The position numbers were made by a program, and so were the translations under genes. Below are positions 7,196-13,032 of a stretch of 18,566 nucleotides of DNA, one piece after another. Under the pieces are notes generated by a model. That model ran no database searches and was not told the origin of the DNA. It saw nothing but the letters and a program-made list of their open reading frames with translations. How positions within the stretch are numbered: the stretch's first letter is position 1; every line of letters starts with the position of its first letter. The stretch is from positions 1 through 18,566 of the forward strand of contig CAYWXT010000096.1 of NCBI GenBank assembly GCA_964462125.1. The letters run 5' to 3'. This DNA is from JAWLFY01 sp964462125. Lineage in GTDB: Bacteria; Planctomycetota; Planctomycetia; Pirellulales; Pirellulaceae.

Positions 7196-7742
7196 GGAGG
7201 CCGAAGAGCCTCCCTCACCGCCCGAGCGTCTCCAGGTGTCGATCCTGGTCGATGACGAGATCGATCTTCCGCTGGCGCGGTCCGCCGTGCGCGCCGCGGT
7301 GGCCGCCGCGGCCCGGTTTCGCCGCGGTCGATCTGGAGAGCTCGGCGTCCGGATCACCGACGACGCTTCGATTCGCGAGATCAATCGCCGGCATCTCGAT
7401 CACGACTATGCCACCGACGTGATCAGCTTCGGCTACCGTTGGCAGCCACCGTGGGTCGAGGGTGAGTTGGTCGTCAGCCTCGAGACGGCGCGGCGTGAGG
7501 CGGCGCGGCTCGGGGCCGCCTGCTCGAAGGCCGAGTGGGGCGTTGCCGAGGAACTGTTGCTGTACGTCGTTCATGGAGTGCTGCATGTGACCGGGATGGA
7601 GGACCACGATCCGGCCGACCGCCGCGAGATGCGACGCGCCGAGCAGTCGATCTTGACGGAACTGGGGCTGGAGCAAATTCGCCACTTCGGTGCTGATGCG
7701 GATCGCCGCTCAGTCCAGGCGGGGTCAGGGAGTTCTGTGTGA
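7158..7742 (+). CDS. ybeY: Endoribonuclease / rRNA maturation factor YbeY
   Basis: YbeY is a zinc-dependent endoribonuclease-like protein needed for 16S rRNA 3'-end maturation and ribosome quality control. The conserved NRRHLDHDYATDVISF block is present. The zinc-site motif is HGVLHVTGMEDHD with His139, His143 and His150, giving H-x3-H-x6-H. The E. coli form is H-x3-H-x5-H, so there is one extra residue before the third His. The 194-aa length is slightly long because of a Pro/Glu-rich N-terminus of about 25 residues, which lies partly in the overlap with pgpH. A later start (GTG near codon 27) is possible but has no better ribosome site. It overlaps the next gene by 4 bp (GTGA), a sign of translational coupling. 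Confidence 0.93.
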   Translation: MPVSNIPTSKPPEEAEEPPSPPERLQVSILVDDEIDLPLARSAVRAAVAAAARFRRGRSGELGVRITDDASIREINRRHLDHDYATDVISFGYRWQPPWVEGELVVSLETARREAARLGAACSKAEWGVAEELLLYVVHGVLHVTGMEDHDPADRREMRRAEQSILTELGLEQIRHFGADADRRSVQAGSGSSV

Positions 7743-9028
7743 CCGATTCGTTCTTCTGGTGGGCCGTTTCCGCGGTCGGGTTCCTGCTCAGCGGCATCGG
7801 CGGGCTCGGTCGCGAGTTGCTCGACCGGTTTGCCGGCCGATCGCTGGAAGCGTTTTGTCGAATGCGCCGCAACCGCGAGCGTTTCGGTGCGGTCCTCGAC
7901 CATCAGGATGCGGCGATCCGCGGCAGCGAATATCTCCGCATGATCGGAACTTTGATGTTTCTGATCGCTGGCACGGCGGCGATCTTCATGGGCGACCGCC
8001 GGCCGACCGGCGGCGAGTTGGCGTATTGGGCACTGGCCGCCGCCGGCTTGATGATGTTCATCCATTCCTGGTTGCCCGCAGCGGTGACCCGTTTCGCTTC
8101 CACGCCGGTGCTGTACCACACCTGGCCCTTTTGGCGGGCTCTTTCGATCGTGATGAGGCCTCTCGCCGCCCCTGGCGAACTGGTCGAGATCGTCACACGT
8201 CGCCTGGCAGGGATGCCGGAAAGCCAGAGCGAGGACGAGGAGCAACTGGAGGACGAGATCCGCACGATCGTGGCCGCCGGCACGCGGGAGGGCTTCTTCG
8301 GTCCTGGGGTGCGTGAGATGATCCAGGCGATCATGGCCCTGCACGAAGACACCGTGGGACACATCATGACGCCGCGCGGGGACGTCGATGCGATCGACGC
8401 CGCCGCCGATTGGGACGACGTCTTGCCCATGGTGGCCGAAGCGGGGCGCACTCGGTTTCCTGTGTACGAAGAGAATCTCGACCATGTGATCGGCATTCTC
8501 TACGTCAAGGACCTGTTCCCCATTCTGGCCGCCGGTGGCAAGCCCCAGGTACCGGTCGGCCGATTGGTTCGCAAGCCGTGGACCGTCCCCAAGGACCGCT
8601 CGGTCGAACTGCTGCTTCGCGAGTTCCTGCACAGCCGCAGCCATATGGCGATCGTGGTCGATGAATTCCAACAGACCGCCGGCGTCGTCACGATCGAAGA
8701 CGCGTTGGAGGAGATTGTCGGGGAGATCGTCGACGAGTCGGACGAGGAGGAGGAGTTCGCGATCGAGGTCATCGACGAGAACACCGTCGAGGCGGACGGC
8801 CGGGTGATGATCGATGACCTCAATGAATTGCTCGGCTGGAACCTTCCCGAAAGCGACGATTACGAGACGATTGCCGGCTACGTACTCTATCACACCGGTT
8901 CGATCCCGATGGAGGGTGACCGAATTGCACTGGGAAACGCCGAGATCGAGATCCTTCAAGCCTCGAGTCGAAAAATTGAATCGCTTCGGATTCGCCGCGT
9001 CTTGGTCCCCGATCAGCAGGCCGGCTGA
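7739..9028 (+). CDS. CBS-domain membrane protein of the HlyC/CorC family (YbeX-like)
   Basis: The 429-aa protein has an N-terminal region with about three hydrophobic helices (roughly 5-24, 64-85, 94-115), then a charged linker. A CBS pair follows: HIMTPRGDVDAID...RFPVYEENLDHVIGILYVKDLF (about 205-260) and RSHMAIVVDEFQQTAGVVTIEDALEEIVGEI (about 298-330). The C-terminal CorC/HlyC domain spans about 345-425. Relatives have been linked to Mg/Co efflux or, for YbeX, ribosome metabolism, so the substrate is unclear. The membrane part is only weakly like the usual DUF21/CNNM domain. The GTG start overlaps the ybeY stop by 4 bp. Position after phoH and ybeY matches E. coli ybeZ-ybeY-ybeX. Confidence 0.9.
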   Translation: MTDSFFWWAVSAVGFLLSGIGGLGRELLDRFAGRSLEAFCRMRRNRERFGAVLDHQDAAIRGSEYLRMIGTLMFLIAGTAAIFMGDRRPTGGELAYWALAAAGLMMFIHSWLPAAVTRFASTPVLYHTWPFWRALSIVMRPLAAPGELVEIVTRRLAGMPESQSEDEEQLEDEIRTIVAAGTREGFFGPGVREMIQAIMALHEDTVGHIMTPRGDVDAIDAAADWDDVLPMVAEAGRTRFPVYEENLDHVIGILYVKDLFPILAAGGKPQVPVGRLVRKPWTVPKDRSVELLLREFLHSRSHMAIVVDEFQQTAGVVTIEDALEEIVGEIVDESDEEEEFAIEVIDENTVEADGRVMIDDLNELLGWNLPESDDYETIAGYVLYHTGSIPMEGDRIALGNAEIEILQASSRKIESLRIRRVLVPDQQAG

Positions 9029-9057
9029 TTGTCGCTCCGATGACGTATCGCTACACT
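9029..9057 (+). promoter_or_regulatory. Candidate gltA promoter
   Basis: TTGTCG (9029-9034) and TACACT (9052-9057) are 17 bp apart, each matching four of six sigma-70 consensus positions. The -35 box begins right after the stop of the CBS-protein gene. If used, it would give a leader of about 100 nt that contains both dyads listed below. Confidence 0.33.
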
Positions 9058-9063
9058 CTTAAC

Positions 9064-9079
9064 GACGGTTGTTACCGTC
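9064..9079 (+). promoter_or_regulatory. Short hairpin dyad in gltA leader
   Basis: GACGGT (9064-9069) and ACCGTC (9074-9079) are perfect complements around TGTT. The site lies a few bases after the candidate -10 box, where an operator or leader hairpin could act. There is no T-run after it, so a terminator is unlikely. Confidence 0.4.
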
Positions 9080-9104
9080 TCCCAACGGCCAACTTGATGT
9101 CATC

Positions 9105-9119
9105 CGACCGGACCGGTCG
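9105..9119 (+). promoter_or_regulatory. Perfect 15-bp palindrome in gltA leader
   Basis: CGACCGG and CCGGTCG flank a single central A, giving a perfect 7-1-7 dyad 45 bp before the gltA start. A one-base centre suits a dimeric DNA-binding protein better than a stable RNA hairpin. The regulator is unknown, and GC-rich DNA makes such dyads more likely by chance. Confidence 0.42.
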
Positions 9120-9163
9120 CTCCCCCACCTTGTGTCCCACCCGGCTACCCAGCGGAATTCCTG

Positions 9164-10480
9164 ATGAGCATCCCCGCCGACCTCGAAGTGCAAGAGACCG
9201 AAACCGCGAAACTGATTCGCGGCGACACCGAGATCGAGATGCCGATCATCGAAGGGAGCGAGGGGGAACAGGCGGTTGACATCGGCCGTCTTCGGGCGAC
9301 CACGCAGCTGATCACCTTGGACGAAGGTTACGTCAACACCGGCAGCACCCGCAGCGCGATCACCTTTCTCGACGGCGAACGCGGCATCCTCCGCTATCGC
9401 GGTTATCCGATCGAGCAGCTGGCCGGGCACTCGGATTTTGTTGAAACCGCCTACCTGCTGATCTATGGCGAGCTGCCGGACGCAAAGCAGGCGGAAGCCT
9501 TCCGTTGTGGCATCCGCGACCACACGATGCTGCATGAAGACATGCGGTCGTTCTACAACGGATTCCCTCGCGACGCCCACCCGATGGGGATTCTGAGCAG
9601 CGTGGTGGGGGCCCTGTCGACGTTCTACCAAGACGCGATGGACGTCAACGATCCGGAGCAGGTCGAGATGTCGATCTATCGGCTGCTGGCGAAACTGCCG
9701 ACGATCGCAGCTTACAGTTACAAGAAATCGATCGGCCAGCCCTTCATGTATCCCTGCAACTCGCTGAGTTACTGCGAGAATTTTCTGCACATGATGTTTG
9801 CCACCCCGGCCGAGGACTATCCGATCGACCCCGACTTCGCCGAGGCGCTCAATCTTCTCTTGATCGTCCACGCCGACCACGAACAGAACTGCAGCACGTC
9901 GACCGTGCGGATGGTCGGCAGCAGCAACGCGAACTTGTTTGCCTCCATCTCGGCGGGGATCGGGGCGCTGTGGGGTCCGCTGCATGGCGGCGCCAATGAG
10001 GCCTGCGTCAGCATGCTCGAGCGGATTGTCGCCGATGGTGGGAACGTAAAGAAGTTTGTCGACATGGCCAAGGACAAGGATCACGGCTTTCGGCTGATGG
10101 GCTTCGGCCATCGGGTTTACAAAAATCGCGATCCGCGGGCGACGATCATCAAGGCCAGTTGCGATAAGCTGCTGAACAAGCTTCACATCCGCGACCCGCT
10201 GTTCGACGTGGCGCAGCAATTGGAGGAGGTGGCACTCCGCGATGAATACTTCATCGAGCGAAACCTCTATCCCAACGTCGACTTCTACTCCGGTGTGATC
10301 TATCGCGCCCTGGGGATTCCGGTCCAGATGTTCACGGTGCTGTTTGCCATCGGCCGGCTCCCCGGCTGGATCGCCCATTGGAGCGAGATGCACAAGAACC
10401 CGGGGAAGCGAATCAATCGGCCGCGGCAGATCTACACCGGGCCGACCGAACGGCCGTATGTCCCGCTTGACCAGCGGTAA
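9164..10480 (+). CDS. gltA: Citrate synthase (type II, GltA-like)
   Basis: Condenses acetyl-CoA with oxaloacetate to citrate and CoA, the entry step of the TCA cycle, in the cytoplasm. The 438-aa length and the N-terminal beta-rich extension match the hexameric GltA type. Motifs include GERGILRYRGYPIEQLA, HADHEQNCSTSTVR, GPLHGGANEA with catalytic His274, GFGHRVYKNRDPRA with His316, and NVDFYSG with Asp373. The spacing of the three catalytic residues fits E. coli His264, His305 and Asp362. The ATG has no strong ribosome site (GCGGA about 8 bases upstream). The gene is probably its own transcription unit: a 135-bp leader with regulatory-looking dyads lies before it, and a minus-strand gene converges on its 3' end. 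Confidence 0.97.
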   Translation: MSIPADLEVQETETAKLIRGDTEIEMPIIEGSEGEQAVDIGRLRATTQLITLDEGYVNTGSTRSAITFLDGERGILRYRGYPIEQLAGHSDFVETAYLLIYGELPDAKQAEAFRCGIRDHTMLHEDMRSFYNGFPRDAHPMGILSSVVGALSTFYQDAMDVNDPEQVEMSIYRLLAKLPTIAAYSYKKSIGQPFMYPCNSLSYCENFLHMMFATPAEDYPIDPDFAEALNLLLIVHADHEQNCSTSTVRMVGSSNANLFASISAGIGALWGPLHGGANEACVSMLERIVADGGNVKKFVDMAKDKDHGFRLMGFGHRVYKNRDPRATIIKASCDKLLNKLHIRDPLFDVAQQLEEVALRDEYFIERNLYPNVDFYSGVIYRALGIPVQMFTVLFAIGRLPGWIAHWSEMHKNPGKRINRPRQIYTGPTERPYVPLDQR

Positions 10481-10542
10481 GGCTCGCCACGGTCGCCGAA
10501 GTCACAGGGAGATCTGTCCCACGGAATTCGCTGCGAGTGCCT

Positions 10543-12711
10543 TTACCGGGTGGTGGCCATTTTGCGAACCACCGACTGTCTCTCTTCGGCAGGGCCGTGC
10601 AGCAGCACCAGCCCGTCGTCGCCGGCGGCGATTTCGAATGCAGCTTCGACCTCGGATTCGGTGAGCAGCCCCTGGGCTTGGTAGAGCCGAATTTCGGCGA
10701 GCGTCCTCAGCGGTGGCGTGCCGGGGTTACCGATCAGGGAAGCGACGCGCCGTTTGGCAACCTCTGGGGTCAACTTCGGCATGGGGGCAAGGGCGAGTTT
10801 ATCGTCGACGATGTCCAACAGATTTTGAAGTTGTTTCTCGACGTATTCCTCCTCGGTGGATCGTTCGAATTCGACCAGCTGCATCGCTTCTTCGCTGTCC
10901 AGCGACTTCGAAACGCCAACGGTTTTTCCGGAGGCGACATGCACGATGCGGCATCGAGAGATGTTCTGCACCGTGCCATCTCGCCCTGTTTTGACCGCGA
11001 CGTCGAAGTGCAGCAGCAGCTCCATGCCTTGTTCTTCGGCCGTCTTGACCATCGCTCCCGACGCCCCCTCGCCCAAGAAGAGGAATCCGGGCGTCCACAT
11101 CGGCACTTCGGCTGAGGCGTAGGGGGCCATCTCGGCGAACTGGCGTTGGGAGAAGCCGGGCACCTCGGCTTCCGCCGTCCCGGCGGTCGGTCGAGCATCG
11201 GCCATACCGTCCCCGGGCGTCGGCATTCCGGCTCCAGCGGTCGCTGCGCCACTGCCGGGGGTTGGCATTCCGCTCGGGGTGCCTGTTTGTGCTGCACCAC
11301 GGCGGCCTGCGGGGTTCCCGCCGCGGCGTCGGTTGGGGGCGGTTGAGTCTGGCGTTGGCATCTCGACTTCGGCGACTCCGGTCAGGGCATTCCCGAACTG
11401 GCCATCTCGATAGCGGCTACCGAACGCCGCCTCGACCTTCTTGGCGACCAAACCGAGAACGTTTTCAAAGCGAGTGCGGACCGACTCGTCGAGCATCTGG
11501 ATCTCGACCTCGGGCACCTCCGGCTCGGCTGGTTGCCGGCCGGCGGGCTCGGTTTCTCCACCGAGGGTGTTGCCGTAGTCAATATCCTCGGTCATCTGTT
11601 CTTCCATCGCCGTGTCGCCATAGTCGTCGCCATAATCGAATTCTTCGCCAGCCCCACCGGGCGTCGCGACCCCGCCCCCGTAGCCGCCTTGGCGGCCGCG
11701 AGCGGCCATTCGGTTGTTCCCGTCGGCGAAACCGACTTCGATCGGGGCGAAGTCTTCGATCGAGGTATCGCCCCGGACCATCAGGGAGACGCCCCAGCGG
11801 GTGTTCCACACCGGTCGCCGCAGCGCGCCGCTGTAGCGAACCGAATCGATTGCTTCGGATGCTTGGTCGAATTCGGCGACGATATGACCGAGGTAGAGCT
11901 GCACGGCGGCGGGGAGATTTCCTGCGGCAAAAGCCAACTCGGCCTCGTGGCCCAGCACCGGCCCCGTGGGAACATCGCCGGATTCGCTGAGGGAAAGCAG
12001 GGTGTTTGGCTCGACCGGGGCAAAGCGTTCCTTCAGCAGGGCGAGGAATGAGCCGCCTTGCGAGCGGCCCCCGTAGCCGGTGCCGCCCCCATAGCCGGTG
12101 CCACCACCGCCGGCACCATCGTAGGCGGTTCCACCATAGCCCGTTTCGTCCTCCATCATTTCGTCTTCGGCGCCGCCATAGGTCTCCTCCTCCGCCCCTG
12201 AGTAGCCGCCTCCGGCCGTGCCGGTCCCTCCAGTGGCTTGACCTGCATAGCCCTCAGCATCGCCCTGGTTCACCGGTCCTGGCCGAGAGTCACCGGAGGG
12301 TTTCGCGATCGACGTCAGCATCGCTTCGCTGTCGGAACCGTCAAAGGTTGCCCCGGCTTCGACCCAGCGACGGAGCGTGTCGACATCGGCCTCAGGAACC
12401 TCGCTCTTCGGTGGCATCTCGCCTGAGGAAACGAGTCGGATCAGCTCGCTCTCATCGGGTTTCCCGGCGGTGACCTGTCCCGATGAGATCAGCTGGTCGA
12501 AGGACTGCATCTGGAATCCGCCCTTTCGGCCACGGATGTGACAATTCGTGCAGTGCGTCACGAAGATGGGGGCGACGTCCTTGGTGAAGGCGACCTCCTG
12601 GGCGCTGATCTCGCCGGCACCAGGGAGTGAGAGCACCGAGAGGAGGGCAACGAAGGGCACGAGTCCGCGGCGGGTGCAGAGGAGCGGAGATCGGAGGGTC
12701 GCTGCATTCAT
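10543..12711 (-). CDS. Secreted protein with planctomycete-type cytochrome c domain and Gly-rich low-complexity regions
   Basis: I do not recognise a characterised function. The predicted 722-aa protein starts at the ATG whose complement is at 12709-12711, because a signal peptide begins there (Arg-rich start, VPFVALLSVLSLPGA, probable cleavage near Ala37-Gln38). An upstream in-frame ATG at 12864 would bury the signal. Residues 40-125 resemble the planctomycete cytochrome c (PSC) domain: FTKDVAPIF..HCTNCH with Cys54, Cys57 and His58, then GEMPP with Met99 as possible axial ligand, and RRWVEAGATFDG. A Gly/Tyr-rich stretch spans 150-220. Unknown conserved-looking segments lie at 220-335, 400-450 and 515-715, separated by acidic and Pro/Gly/Thr-rich linkers (335-400, 450-515). 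It is the only minus-strand gene here. Confidence 0.82.
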   Translation of the reverse strand: MNAATLRSPLLCTRRGLVPFVALLSVLSLPGAGEISAQEVAFTKDVAPIFVTHCTNCHIRGRKGGFQMQSFDQLISSGQVTAGKPDESELIRLVSSGEMPPKSEVPEADVDTLRRWVEAGATFDGSDSEAMLTSIAKPSGDSRPGPVNQGDAEGYAGQATGGTGTAGGGYSGAEEETYGGAEDEMMEDETGYGGTAYDGAGGGGTGYGGGTGYGGRSQGGSFLALLKERFAPVEPNTLLSLSESGDVPTGPVLGHEAELAFAAGNLPAAVQLYLGHIVAEFDQASEAIDSVRYSGALRRPVWNTRWGVSLMVRGDTSIEDFAPIEVGFADGNNRMAARGRQGGYGGGVATPGGAGEEFDYGDDYGDTAMEEQMTEDIDYGNTLGGETEPAGRQPAEPEVPEVEIQMLDESVRTRFENVLGLVAKKVEAAFGSRYRDGQFGNALTGVAEVEMPTPDSTAPNRRRGGNPAGRRGAAQTGTPSGMPTPGSGAATAGAGMPTPGDGMADARPTAGTAEAEVPGFSQRQFAEMAPYASAEVPMWTPGFLFLGEGASGAMVKTAEEQGMELLLHFDVAVKTGRDGTVQNISRCRIVHVASGKTVGVSKSLDSEEAMQLVEFERSTEEEYVEKQLQNLLDIVDDKLALAPMPKLTPEVAKRRVASLIGNPGTPPLRTLAEIRLYQAQGLLTESEVEAAFEIAAGDDGLVLLHGPAEERQSVVRKMATTR

Positions 12712-12845
12712 GAGATGGCTCGCGAAAAAGGGGAAAGCCTGGTCTTGGGGGGTGCCGGTGTGTGCCGCGAATGGGTCCCATCCCGCGAACAGACGTTGAT
12801 CACCGCCCAGATCCGTTATGATAAACCCTCGCAGGCTCCAGTTGG

Positions 12846-12875
12846 AACGATGAATCCGAAACATGTCGGATCGTT
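12846..12875. other. Imperfect inverted repeat in divergent spacer
   Basis: AACGAT plus TCCG on the left pairs with CGGATCGTT on the right, with GAA bulged on the left arm and about 8 bases in the loop. It lies between the two TATGAT boxes and could be an operator or a leader hairpin. Confidence 0.4.
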
Positions 12876-12977
12876 CGTCGGGGTTTGTATCAGCGTCCCG
12901 GGGGGGAACTTTGGCTGATTTTCACGTGTCCAAGTCGGGCCCCGATTCGTTCATATGATGTGCCAGTGACCCCCGGT

Positions 12978-12994
12978 CCCGCCAAGTGGTCGGG
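12978..12994 (+). other. Small hairpin in dockerin-gene leader
   Basis: CCCGCC pairs with GG-T-CGGG around the loop AAGT, a six-pair stem with one bulged T. It ends 38 bp before the ATG. The T-rich run near 13028-13032 is too far away for an ordinary intrinsic terminator. Confidence 0.3.
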
Positions 12995-13032
12995 GCTCCG
13001 AGTTCGATTCCGTTCCTGTTTCCGGTCTTTTT

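Larger units (their letters stand above)
12712..13032. promoter_or_regulatory. Divergent intergenic spacer (321 bp)
   Basis: This spacer separates the minus-strand haem protein from the plus-strand dockerin protein, so it should hold both promoters. The best plus-strand match is TTGATC (12796-12801) with TATGAT (12817-12822), but the spacer is only 15 bp. A second TATGAT lies at 12954-12959 without a -35 box. The palindromic TTATGATAA (12816-12824) could also give a minus-strand -10. No RNA gene is visible. The last 28 bp before the dockerin ATG are pyrimidine-rich and lack a Shine-Dalgarno sequence. Confidence 0.4.

Noticed and set aside
5888..7384. Long minus-strand open frame (498 codons) opposite the HD phosphodiesterase
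   Set aside because: It mirrors a well-supported gene; GC-rich codon bias leaves the opposite strand open, and its translation is low-complexity with no family motif.
7571..8959. Long minus-strand open frame opposite the CBS protein gene
   Set aside because: Same codon-bias shadow; the plus strand has clear CBS motifs.
9059..10393. Minus-strand open frame of 444 codons opposite gltA
   Set aside because: The plus strand is unmistakable citrate synthase with all catalytic residues.
10481..10542. Bidirectional terminator between gltA and the convergent minus-strand gene
   Set aside because: Only a four-base GGGA/TCCC stem around 10507-10520 was found, with no T-run on either strand.
12712..12864. 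N-terminal extension of the haem protein to an upstream ATG at 12864
   Set aside because: It would place about 50 unrelated residues before a convincing signal peptide.
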